DNA of 64,000 nucleotides from Rhodococcus sp. RD6.2 (GTDB lineage: Bacteria; Actinomycetota; Actinomycetes; Mycobacteriales; Mycobacteriaceae): contig NZ_CVQP01000002.1 in assembly GCF_001040705.1 (NCBI RefSeq), positions 149,262-213,261 of the forward strand, written 5' to 3'. The notes beneath the pieces were generated by a model. That model was not told where the DNA came from, did no database searches, and worked only from the letters and a program-made list of their open reading frames with translations. Positions within the stretch are counted from its first letter, which is position 1; each line of letters begins with the position of its first letter. The position numbers were made by a program, and so were the translations under genes. Positions 17,850 through 25,423 of this stretch are shown here, piece by piece.

Positions 17850-17918
17850 GCACTCGACGCTAGGGGCGCGGTGTCGGTGGCGGCTTGTAGATTCGCGACA
17901 TGCGGGGGCCTGTGCGAC

Positions 17919-18734
17919 ATGGATGAGATCGACGGTCGGGGCGTGCTGTACCCGGCTCGGCTTCCCACGTTTCACAGGGAACCGGCGCCTCGGGCGCTGG
18001 CGGGTCTCGTCCGCTGGTTCTGGATTCCCGAGTGGCACCTCGCGCCGGGGCGGTCGTCCCGCCAGGAGGTGTTGGCGTTCCCCGCGTCGAACCTGACGGT
18101 CGAGCAGGCTCAGGTGACGCTGACCGGGCCGACCACCCGTCGGTCGCACCGTGATCTCCACGGCCGTGGGTGGGCGGTCGGTGCGCTGCTCCGCCCGGCG
18201 GGGATCGCGTCGCTGGGAATCGATCCGCGGAGCATCCGCGACCGCGAGAGCGCCTTCGACGCACCGGGACTGATCCACGATGTGACGGCGGCGATGACGA
18301 TCACCGACGCCGCGGCGCGTCGGACGCGCGCCGCCGCGGAGTACGCCGCGTGGATCGCCGACCGCCTCGATCCACCCGATGCCGACGGAGACCTCGCCAA
18401 CGCGATGGAGGACGTCATCGCCACCGACCGGTCGGTGATCCGGGTCGAGGACGTGGCACGACGACTCGGACTGTCCGTGCGCGGGGTTCAGCGCCTCGCG
18501 CAGAGGTACGTGGGCGTTCCGCCGCTCGCGATGATCCGTCGCTACCGACTGCAGGAAGCGGCGCAGGCGCTGCGGGAGGATCCGGACGTCACCATCGGGC
18601 AGGTCGCCGCCGAACTGGGATACGCCGACCAGGCGCACCTGTGCTCGGACTTTCGCGCGGTACTCGGCTTCACCCCGAGCACCTACCGGCGGGGCGCGGC
18701 CCCGGGCGACGGTTCGGAAACTCCGTCCGGCTGA
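17919..18734 (+). CDS. AraC-family transcriptional regulator
   Basis: A 271-residue regulator. The N-terminal part (about 10-120, RALAGLVRWFWIPEWHLAPG) is the sensor type found in short AraC proteins with DUF6597-like domains. The C-terminal part (about 165-262) has the two AraC helix-turn-helices (VEDVARRLGLSVRGVQRLA; IGQVAAELGYADQAHLCSDF) and the closing FTPSTYRR. It is divergent from the VOC gene, and its 3' end overlaps the convergent permease gene by 52 bp. Target and ligand are unknown. Confidence 0.85.
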   Translation: MDEIDGRGVLYPARLPTFHREPAPRALAGLVRWFWIPEWHLAPGRSSRQEVLAFPASNLTVEQAQVTLTGPTTRRSHRDLHGRGWAVGALLRPAGIASLGIDPRSIRDRESAFDAPGLIHDVTAAMTITDAAARRTRAAAEYAAWIADRLDPPDADGDLANAMEDVIATDRSVIRVEDVARRLGLSVRGVQRLAQRYVGVPPLAMIRRYRLQEAAQALREDPDVTIGQVAAELGYADQAHLCSDFRAVLGFTPSTYRRGAAPGDGSETPSG

Positions 18735-19597
18735 TCCGGGGCGGTGCGGCGGTAGGTGATCGCCCAGCCGAACAGTGCCGCCAGCGGGAACATCATCACG
18801 CCGTACACCGCGGCGGGCACCGCGATCCGGGTGCTGTCGAGCAGGCTGATCGCGATGGTGATGGCCAGCGTGCTGTTGTGGATTCCGATTTCCATCGAGC
18901 AGGCGATGGACTGCCGATACGTCACGCCGAGTCCGCGCGGAACCAGGAACCCGATGCTCAGGCTCAGCACGCAGAACAGGAACACCACCACGCCGATGTC
19001 GGCGAGATATCCGCCCACATTCTCTCGCTCGGCGACGACCGTGCCGACGATCACCAGCGCCAGCACCACGGCGGAGCCCACCCGGACCGGGCGATCCATC
19101 CGATCCGCGAACGCGGGCCGGATTCGGCGCACCCACACGCCGAGCGCGACCGGGATCAGGACGATCGCGAAAATCTGTACGACCTTCGCGAACTGCAGGC
19201 CCAGATTCGCACCCTCGGGCGGATCGAAGTACCCGAGAGCGAAATTGGTGATCAGCGGCAGCGTCACCACCGCGATCACCGAATTGACCGCCGTCAGCGA
19301 CACGTTGAGTGCGACATCGCCCCGGAACAGGTGGGAGAACAGGTTCGCCGTCGTGCCGCCGGGGGAGGCGGCGAGCAGCATCATGCCCACGGCGAGCAGC
19401 GCCGGTAGGTCGAACAGCAGGACCAGTCCGAACGCGATCGCAGGCAGCACGATCAACTGGCACACCAGCGCGATGCCGACGGCCTTCGGGTGTCGTGCGA
19501 CCCGGGCGAAGTCGGAGACGGTGAGGGAGAGCCCGAGGCCGAACATGATGATCGCCAGGGCTATCGGGAGGGCGGTGGTGGAGAGTGCGGAATCCAT
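18683..19597 (-). CDS. Bile acid:sodium symporter family permease (SBF/BASS)
   Basis: A 304-residue protein with about nine to ten transmembrane segments (for example residues 11-27, 41-62 and a pair around 200-220). It has the family motifs LAASPGGTTANLFSHLFRGD near 76-95 and SMEIGIHNSTLAITIAI near 233-249. Family members import bile acids or other organic anions with sodium, though bacterial homologues also move pantoate, arsenite-like or keto-acid substrates. Its place within a steroid locus makes a steroid acid a reasonable, unproven substrate. It overlaps the AraC gene tail-to-tail. Confidence 0.85.
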   Translation of the reverse strand: MDSALSTTALPIALAIIMFGLGLSLTVSDFARVARHPKAVGIALVCQLIVLPAIAFGLVLLFDLPALLAVGMMLLAASPGGTTANLFSHLFRGDVALNVSLTAVNSVIAVVTLPLITNFALGYFDPPEGANLGLQFAKVVQIFAIVLIPVALGVWVRRIRPAFADRMDRPVRVGSAVVLALVIVGTVVAERENVGGYLADIGVVVFLFCVLSLSIGFLVPRGLGVTYRQSIACSMEIGIHNSTLAITIAISLLDSTRIAVPAAVYGVMMFPLAALFGWAITYRRTAPDQPDGVSEPSPGAAPRR

Positions 19598-19773
19598 ACT
19601 TGCCCCGTCGTTCGGTCGGGTGGGTCACGGCCGGATCCAACCTAACGAGCCCACGGCCATTGCGCGGACGAATCGGGCAATCCCGACGCCGGTACCGGTG
19701 GCCGGGAGTTCGACCCCGTGTGCCGGGGCAACGGGGTAGAGATGGCCCCGAATCACGAGGCGAGGAGACGAAC

Positions 19774-20610
19774 ATGGGTGAATTCGACGGCAGGGTCGCA
19801 CTGATCACGGGTGGCGCTCGCGGGCAGGGACGGGCGCATGCGGTGGCATTCGCCGAGGGTGGCGCGGACGTCGTGATCTGCGATCGGTGCGAGGACAGCG
19901 ACGTGGTGTTCTACCCGCTCGCCTCTGAGGACGATCTCGCCGAGACGGCCCGGCTGGTGGAGGCGGCCGGTCGTCGCTGCATCGCGGTCAAGGCCGACAC
20001 CGCGGACCGGGCAGCGATGGATGCGCTGGTTGCGCGCGCCGAATCGGAGTTCGGCCGCATCGACGTCGCGGTCGCCAACGCCGGAGTCTCGATCGCCGCG
20101 CCCGTCCAGTCGATGACGTCGGCGCAGTGGAACGAGGCGATCGCCAGCAACCTGACCGGTGTTTTCAACACGGTCGGGGCCGTCGCACCCGGAATGATCG
20201 AGCGCGGGTACGGCCGGATCGTGACGATCTCGTCGATGCTCGGCCGGGCGGGCAGCACCAACATGGCTGCCTACTCCGCATCGAAGTGGGGTGTGATCGG
20301 GCTGACGAAGAGCTCGGCGCTCGACCTCGCGAAGCACGGCATCACCGTCAATGCCATTGCTCCGGGAAACATCTCGACACCGATGATCCACAACGACGCC
20401 CTGTACTCGATGATGCGTCCCGACCTGGAGAAGCCGACCGCCGACGACGTCGCGCCCGTTTTCGCGTCGCTGCACGCGCAGCCGGTCCCGTGGCTCGAGG
20501 CCGAGGAGATCACCCGCGCCGTGCTGTTCTTCGCTGCCGAAGCCGGTGCTCACATCAGCGGAACCGTCCTGCCGATCGACGCGGGCAACGCGGCACGCGT
20601 GACGGGCTAG
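19774..20610 (+). CDS. Short-chain dehydrogenase, mycofactocin-coupled type
   Basis: A 278-residue classical SDR: cofactor motif TGGARGQG (near 12-19), NAG at about 109, and active site SSMLGRAGSTNMAAYSASK with the Tyr-x3-Lys pair. The start MGEFDGRVALITGGARGQGR and the insertion VICDRCEDSD...YPLASEDDLAETARLV resemble the mycofactocin-system SDR subfamily, which holds NAD tightly and re-oxidises it with mycofactocin. That subfamily label is an inference from memory of the pattern. Substrate unknown; a steroid or terpene alcohol fits the setting. Confidence 0.82.
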   Translation: MGEFDGRVALITGGARGQGRAHAVAFAEGGADVVICDRCEDSDVVFYPLASEDDLAETARLVEAAGRRCIAVKADTADRAAMDALVARAESEFGRIDVAVANAGVSIAAPVQSMTSAQWNEAIASNLTGVFNTVGAVAPGMIERGYGRIVTISSMLGRAGSTNMAAYSASKWGVIGLTKSSALDLAKHGITVNAIAPGNISTPMIHNDALYSMMRPDLEKPTADDVAPVFASLHAQPVPWLEAEEITRAVLFFAAEAGAHISGTVLPIDAGNAARVTG

Positions 20611-20615
20611 GAACG

Positions 20616-20654
20616 CCGAAGGTCCGGCACCCGTGCAGGGTGCCGGACCTTCGG
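20616..20654. terminator. Perfect 17-bp hairpin between convergent genes
   Basis: Arms 20616-20632 and 20638-20654 are perfectly complementary (CCGAAGGTCCGGCACCC and its reverse) with loop GTGCA. It separates the SDR from the cholesterol oxidase gene. Confidence 0.8.
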
Positions 20655-20699
20655 ACGAATTCCGCGGGGGCCGCACGAGCGACCGCGCCGTGGAAAAGG

Positions 20700-22472
20700 C
20701 TACGGCAGAAGCTGATCCATGAAGGAGTTGCTGTAGACCTTGTGCGGGTCGAACTCGTTGAACGCCGCGACCGCGGTGTCCCAGTTGTCGCCCCCGGGGA
20801 GGCCGTCACGGTAGCTCTGCGGCAGTGCGCCACTGATGATGGCGCCGTCGGTGTACGGCAGTTCGGGGCCGAACGCCCAGCCCTTCGACCACTCGGGACG
20901 GAAGGTGTAGGCGTCGCCGGTGTAGTGCGAGCGCATCCACTGCTCCATCTCGCGGTAGAACGCGAACATGCCCGGCGTGCCGGGGACGCCGAGGACGTTG
21001 AGCCAGATGGCGGTGTCCCACTCCGGGTGGTCCGGGCGGGGACGCATCGCGGAGATGGTCGGAGCGCCTGCCGTCGGAACCTTCACGTCCGCCTGCTGGT
21101 CCAGGCCGCAGCAACGGATCTCGACGGGACCGTTGAGCGGGTACTGGCCCTTGGACTTGTAGAACTCGATGCGCTCGTTGAACCACACGGCGAAGTCGTG
21201 GATGACCTGGCCGATGTTCTCGCGGCTGGTGATGACGGCGCCGCCGCCTTCGGTCAGGCGCAGGGTGGTGGCCTTGATGTAGAACTGGATGTCCTTCGAC
21301 CAACCCCAGATGTCGGTTGCGTTCGTCGCGGCGAGGCCGGCGACCGTCGTCGTGTACATCGTCTTACCGAACAGGGGCGCGATACCCGGTGCGCCGCTGT
21401 TCATCTGTCCGAGCAGGTCGGTGACGGCCTCGGGCAGGTTGTCGGAGAACGGGTAGTTGTACGGACCGGTGACCTCCTTGGAGCCTGCCGGCTTGGTCGG
21501 CGCCACCGACCACACCTTGAGCCACGGCTTCTCCGTGAAGGGGTACCAGATCGCCTCGACGCCACCGTTGGCCTTGACGTAGCTCTCGAAGGTGCGGCCG
21601 GAGGCGCCCTTCGGTGCGAACATGTCCTGCCACGGGATGTCGGTGTAGCTCTGGCAGCGCATCCGGAAGTTCGGACCTGCCTGCATGGTCACCGACGTGA
21701 TGAAGGTGCGGCCGAGGTTGGTGAGCAGCGGCTTGATCTTCGGGTCGTTGCGCGAGAAGCTGCGCTCGGCGTACGCGGTGCCGTTCCACACCACCGCGGT
21801 CAGCGAGGTGATGAGGTTCGACAGCGAACCGTAGGTGTGTCCGGGCTGCGTGGACTGGCCGTCCGCGGGCAGGGCCGCGCCGTGCGCGTCGACGGCGAGG
21901 CATCCGGCGATGGTCAGGACGCCGGGTGCGGGCAGGTTCGCCCAGCCGAGGCCCTTGTCCTGCAGCGCGGTGGTGATCGCGTCGAGGGTGGCGCCCGGGC
22001 CGGCGGTGACGGTGGCGGGGGAGCCTGCGCCGTTGACCACGACACCGTTGAGGTGCACGGTCGTGTCGACGAGGATGACCTTGTCGACGGACGCGCCGTT
22101 GACGACCGTCAGCGGGGTCCACCCGTGCATCGCGCCACGCGGACGCAGCGTGTATCCAGCCGAGTGCGCCCAGTTGGTGAGGCGGACAACGTCACCCGAG
22201 TTCTTCGGGGTGGCGGTCCAGACGGAGTCCAGCATGATCTCCTTGGACCAGTTCTGGTACGCCTGCTGGGCGAGATCGATGTCGGTGGGGAAGTCCGGCG
22301 GTGCGGGCAGGGTGGGCCCGCCTGCAGATCCCGAGTCGAGCGAGCCGGCTGCGCGGAGCGGAAGCGCGTGGACGGGCGTCCAGCCGCCCATCGCGGTCAC
22401 GGCAACCGCGCCCGCGCCTGCGGTGAGGAATCCCCGCCGGGAGAAGCCGGAGGAGTTCTCGGTTTTCGACAT
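20700..22472 (-). CDS. Secreted type II (VAO-family) cholesterol oxidase
   Basis: A 590-residue flavoenzyme resembling Brevibacterium sterolicum cholesterol oxidase II, which binds FAD covalently. An N-terminal twin-arginine signal (SRRGFLTAGAGAVAVTAMGG, 11-30) predicts Tat export with cofactor loaded. The FAD_binding_4 region contains RGAMHGW (112-118); its His116 corresponds to the His that carries FAD in the family. The large C-terminal part is the cholesterol-binding domain. It oxidises cholesterol to cholest-4-en-3-one, releasing hydrogen peroxide. Start ATG 22472. No KstR box is visible upstream, but an inverted repeat lies at 22591-22620. Confidence 0.9.
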   Translation of the reverse strand: MSKTENSSGFSRRGFLTAGAGAVAVTAMGGWTPVHALPLRAAGSLDSGSAGGPTLPAPPDFPTDIDLAQQAYQNWSKEIMLDSVWTATPKNSGDVVRLTNWAHSAGYTLRPRGAMHGWTPLTVVNGASVDKVILVDTTVHLNGVVVNGAGSPATVTAGPGATLDAITTALQDKGLGWANLPAPGVLTIAGCLAVDAHGAALPADGQSTQPGHTYGSLSNLITSLTAVVWNGTAYAERSFSRNDPKIKPLLTNLGRTFITSVTMQAGPNFRMRCQSYTDIPWQDMFAPKGASGRTFESYVKANGGVEAIWYPFTEKPWLKVWSVAPTKPAGSKEVTGPYNYPFSDNLPEAVTDLLGQMNSGAPGIAPLFGKTMYTTTVAGLAATNATDIWGWSKDIQFYIKATTLRLTEGGGAVITSRENIGQVIHDFAVWFNERIEFYKSKGQYPLNGPVEIRCCGLDQQADVKVPTAGAPTISAMRPRPDHPEWDTAIWLNVLGVPGTPGMFAFYREMEQWMRSHYTGDAYTFRPEWSKGWAFGPELPYTDGAIISGALPQSYRDGLPGGDNWDTAVAAFNEFDPHKVYSNSFMDQLLP

Positions 22473-22590
22473 TGTGTCTCCAGAAATGGTGAAAGGGGGT
22501 AATTCCGATGGAGCGCTTTCGCGCGCAGATTTCAGGAGCTTAGGCGGTCGTCGGACTCGCGTCAGCCCGTTTGCATAGTTGTCGTTCCGG

Positions 22591-22620
22591 TGGGTGACAT
22601 GCGAGATCGCATGTCGCCCA
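22591..22620. promoter_or_regulatory. Inverted repeat upstream of cholesterol oxidase
   Basis: TGGGTGACATGCG and its near-complement CGCATGTCGCCCA flank AGAT (one G-U mismatch in 13). It lies about 120 bp upstream of the cholesterol oxidase start. It may be an operator for an unknown regulator, or a second hairpin of the neighbouring terminator region. Confidence 0.4.
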
Positions 22621-22624
22621 GACT

Positions 22625-22680
22625 CGGTCAGATATGCGTTCACCCACGCCGGTAGGCGTGGGTGAACGCATATCTGACCG
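22625..22680. terminator. Perfect 26-bp hairpin downstream of chsH3
   Basis: Arms 22625-22650 and 22655-22680 are fully complementary around the loop GGTA; the outer end reads CGGTCAGATATGCG. It lies 34 bp beyond the chsH3 stop on the minus strand. It is the longest perfect stem in the window and has no U-tract. Confidence 0.75.
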
Positions 22681-22714
22681 GAGGGGCGGCCGGATTCACC
22701 GGCCGCCCTGCCGC

Positions 22715-23575
22715 TCATGCCAGGGTGAGGACGACGTCCGCCAGTGCGGGGGAATTCTCCCGCGCCGGAACCGAAGCGGAGATCAGCAGACGCCCCGCCT
22801 CTTCCCAGATCCGGACGAGGAGCGTCTCCCCGGGGTACACGACACCGGCGAACCGAGCCTTGTAACCCTTGACCCGGGTGGCGTCCGCATCGAGCGCGGT
22901 GTCGACGGCGGCCTTGCAGACGATGCCGTAGGTGCACAGCCCGTGCAGGATCGGTGCCGGAAACCCAGCACCGGCAGCGAATTCCGGATCCGAGTGCAGC
23001 GGGTTGCGGTCGCCGCACATGCGGTACAGGAGTGCCTGCTGGGGCAGCGTGGGCACCTCGACCTCGTGGTCGGGGGCGCGGTCCGGCAGGGCCACGGCCT
23101 CCGACGGGCCACGCTCGCCACCGAAGCCGCCTTCGCCACGGGCGAAGATCGACGACCGTGAGGTCCACAGCGGATTGCCTTCGGCGTCGGTGGTCACCGA
23201 CTCCTGCACGACCACGGCCGCCTTGCCCTTGTCCCAGACCTCGGCGATCCGGGTCGTCGTCCGGCCGGTGCCTTCCGCCGGAATCGGCTGGTGCACGGTC
23301 ACTTCCTGGCTGCCGTGCACCACCTTTGCCAGGTCGATCTCGACACCCGGGAACGACACCTTGGGTGCCTCCGTGGCGTGGATGTTGGCCACGACGGTGG
23401 CGAAGGTGGGCAGCACCTGGGGCTTGGCGTCGTCGAGGTAGCGGAGCTCGCTCGAGTCGAGCGGGCGGGCACCTGCGCCGATGCCGAGGTGGTAGAGCTG
23501 AACGTCCGAGGCTGTCCAGGTGAAGTCCTGGACCGGCAGTTCGGCTCCGATCGCGATCGAGGGATCGATGGGCAC
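22715..23575 (-). CDS. chsH3: MaoC-type 2-enoyl-CoA hydratase ChsH3 (Rv3538-like)
   Basis: A 286-residue double hot-dog hydratase of the eukaryote-like MFE-2 hydratase type. The N-terminal half is the structural repeat; the C-terminal half holds the active motif YRMCGDRNPLHSDPEFA (about 195-211) with the Asp/His pair. GTG 23575 is the start because AAGGA sits 7 bp upstream. It follows kstD by 13 bp, the same pairing as Rv3537-Rv3538. It likely hydrates an early steroid side-chain enoyl-CoA. Confidence 0.87.
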   Translation of the reverse strand: MPIDPSIAIGAELPVQDFTWTASDVQLYHLGIGAGARPLDSSELRYLDDAKPQVLPTFATVVANIHATEAPKVSFPGVEIDLAKVVHGSQEVTVHQPIPAEGTGRTTTRIAEVWDKGKAAVVVQESVTTDAEGNPLWTSRSSIFARGEGGFGGERGPSEAVALPDRAPDHEVEVPTLPQQALLYRMCGDRNPLHSDPEFAAGAGFPAPILHGLCTYGIVCKAAVDTALDADATRVKGYKARFAGVVYPGETLLVRIWEEAGRLLISASVPARENSPALADVVLTLA

Positions 23576-23588
23576 GGTCGGTTCCTTG

Positions 23589-25298
23589 TCAGTTCGAAGT
23601 GGCGGCGGCGGAATCGGATTCGGTGGCCTTGGCGCGCTTGGCAATGTCGAGCACGGCGAGGTAGCCGAACGTGATCGCGGGTCCGATGGTGGCGCCGGGC
23701 CCGGCATAGGTGTGGCCCATGACCGGTGCGCTGGTGTTGCCTGCCGCGTAGAGGTTCTCGATCGTCGTGCCGTCCTCGCGAAGGACGCGGCCGTTGACGT
23801 CGGTGACGAGACCGCCCTTGGTGCCGAGGTCGCCGGGGACGATCTTGGCCGCGTAGAACGGGCCCTGCACGAGTCCGGCGAGGCACGGGTTCGGCTTGAC
23901 GGTCGGGTCGCCGTAGTACTTGTCGTAGGCGCTGTCGCCTCGGTGGAAGTCCTCGTCGACGCCGGTCGCGGCGAATCCGTTGAAACGCTCCACGGTCGCG
24001 GCGAGGTTCGACTCGGGCACACCGAGTTTCGCGGCCAGGTCGGCCAGCGTCGGCGCGCTGACGATGTTGTCGTTCTCCATCCAGCGGGACGGAATCTTCT
24101 GACCCGGCTGGAGGGCGGCGAACATGTAGTTGTTGCGGTACCGCTGGTCGAAGACGAGCCATGCCGGGATGTTCTCGCCCGGACCCTCGCCCTCGCCGTA
24201 GGTGCCGCCGTACATCGTGTGCACGGCCTCGACGTACGGTGCCGACTCGTTGCCGAACCGCTTGCCTTCGGCGTTGACGATGATGCAGCCGGGCAGGTTG
24301 CGCTCGGCCAGGCAGAACCACGGCTTGCCGCTCTTGAAGATCGTCGGGCCCCACCAGGCGTCGGCCATGACGTCCAGGGCGCCGCCGAGGTCGCGGCCCG
24401 CGATGATGCCGTCGCCGGTGTTGGCGGGAGCGCCGGTCGTCCACTCGGTCGTGATGGGCTGGCGCTGGTACTGCGCACGCATCTCGGCGTTGTGCTCGAA
24501 GCCGCCCGTGCCGAGCACGACGCCGTGGCGGGCGATGTACTCGACCTCTTCGCCGTTGTGCGTCGCACGCACACCGATCACGCGGTCGTTCTCGACGACC
24601 AGGCCGGTGAGCGGAGTGTTGAGCAGAACGGGAACGTTCGCGTCCTGCAGGCCCTTGCGGATGGCGGCGGCGAGCGCCTGGCCCATGCCGAGCAGGTGCT
24701 TGCCGGTGACGCGCGCCCAGGTGGCGCGGATGCCGACGCGCAGCGCCCGCGTCATGCCGACGGTGGGCTTGCGCTTGAGCAGGTTCAGCTTCACGAAGTC
24801 CGCCTGGGTGACGACGAAGTTCAGTGGTGCCTTGCTGTACGGCGGCTCGAGATTGAAGCGCTCGGCGCCGAGGGACTTGGCGTTGAACGGGGCCGGTTCG
24901 CAGGAGCGTCCCGACGACAGGCCTCCGGGGGCCTCGGGGTAGTAGTCCGAGTAGCCCGGAACCCACTTCATCTTCAGCGGGCTGTGGTCGAGGACGAAGT
25001 CGAACGCCTCGGCGCCGCGGTCGATGTAGGTGTCGATCTTCTCCTTCGGCGCCGCGGTGCCGATGATCGAGTGCAGGTACTTGCGTGCCTCCTCGCGGTC
25101 GTCCGGTCGGCCCGCAGCGAGAAGCGCCTTGTTGCCGGGGATCCAGACGCCACCACCCGAGCGGGCGGTGGAGCCGCCGTAGTGGGCGGCCTTCTCAAGG
25201 AGGACCACGCTCAGGCCCTGGTGGGCGGCGGTGAGGGCGGCTGTCATGCCGGCTGCGCCACTGCCGACGACGACGATGTCGTATTCCTGCTTGCTCAT
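23589..25298 (-). CDS. kstD: 3-ketosteroid delta1-dehydrogenase KstD
   Basis: A 569-residue flavoprotein of the KstD family. The FAD dinucleotide motif is VVVGSGAAG (9-17), followed by EKAAHYGGSTARSGGGVW. The catalytic Tyr-x3-Gly signature near the C-terminus is in GHTYAGPGATIGPA, and the active-site tyrosine region YSDYYPEAPGG is near 120. It introduces the C1-C2 double bond in 3-ketosteroids, which with 9-alpha hydroxylation opens ring B. ATG 25298 is the natural start and is almost touched by a KstR box, with no Shine-Dalgarno visible; the mRNA may be leaderless. Confidence 0.95.
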   Translation of the reverse strand: MSKQEYDIVVVGSGAAGMTAALTAAHQGLSVVLLEKAAHYGGSTARSGGGVWIPGNKALLAAGRPDDREEARKYLHSIIGTAAPKEKIDTYIDRGAEAFDFVLDHSPLKMKWVPGYSDYYPEAPGGLSSGRSCEPAPFNAKSLGAERFNLEPPYSKAPLNFVVTQADFVKLNLLKRKPTVGMTRALRVGIRATWARVTGKHLLGMGQALAAAIRKGLQDANVPVLLNTPLTGLVVENDRVIGVRATHNGEEVEYIARHGVVLGTGGFEHNAEMRAQYQRQPITTEWTTGAPANTGDGIIAGRDLGGALDVMADAWWGPTIFKSGKPWFCLAERNLPGCIIVNAEGKRFGNESAPYVEAVHTMYGGTYGEGEGPGENIPAWLVFDQRYRNNYMFAALQPGQKIPSRWMENDNIVSAPTLADLAAKLGVPESNLAATVERFNGFAATGVDEDFHRGDSAYDKYYGDPTVKPNPCLAGLVQGPFYAAKIVPGDLGTKGGLVTDVNGRVLREDGTTIENLYAAGNTSAPVMGHTYAGPGATIGPAITFGYLAVLDIAKRAKATESDSAAATSN

Positions 25299-25299
25299 G

Positions 25300-25313
25300 T
25301 AGAACACGTTATA
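25300..25313. promoter_or_regulatory. KstR operator abutting the kstD start codon
   Basis: TAGAACACGTTATA, identical to the box upstream of kshA. On the minus strand its far end reads TATAAC, a plausible -10 element that would place the transcript start within a few bases of the ATG at 25298. Confidence 0.88.
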
Positions 25314-25387
25314 GAATGACCCCCGGCTAGGTCCATGCTTTCTGCCAGGAAGTATCGCCCGGTGCTGGTAAACCCTTCGACTCGAAC

Positions 25388-25401
25388 GGAAACACGTTCA
25401 C
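25388..25401. promoter_or_regulatory. Degenerate KstR-like site
   Basis: GGAAACACGTTCAC keeps the AACACGTTC core of the KstR box but has poor outer arms. It is 22 bp upstream of the flavoprotein gene start, the expected position for control of the flavoprotein-hsaG-hsaF operon. Confidence 0.5.
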
Positions 25402-25423
25402 CGAACACGGAAGGTGGTGCGCG

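Noticed and set aside
17850..19808. Extension of the VOC reading frame far upstream
   Set aside because: The frame stays open through the AraC and permease genes but the translation is Arg/Pro-rich shadow sequence; the VOC domain starts at 17849.
25388..25401. A full-strength KstR site for the hsaG/hsaF operon
   Set aside because: Only the AACACGTTC core is kept; outer arms do not match, so it is listed as a degenerate site.
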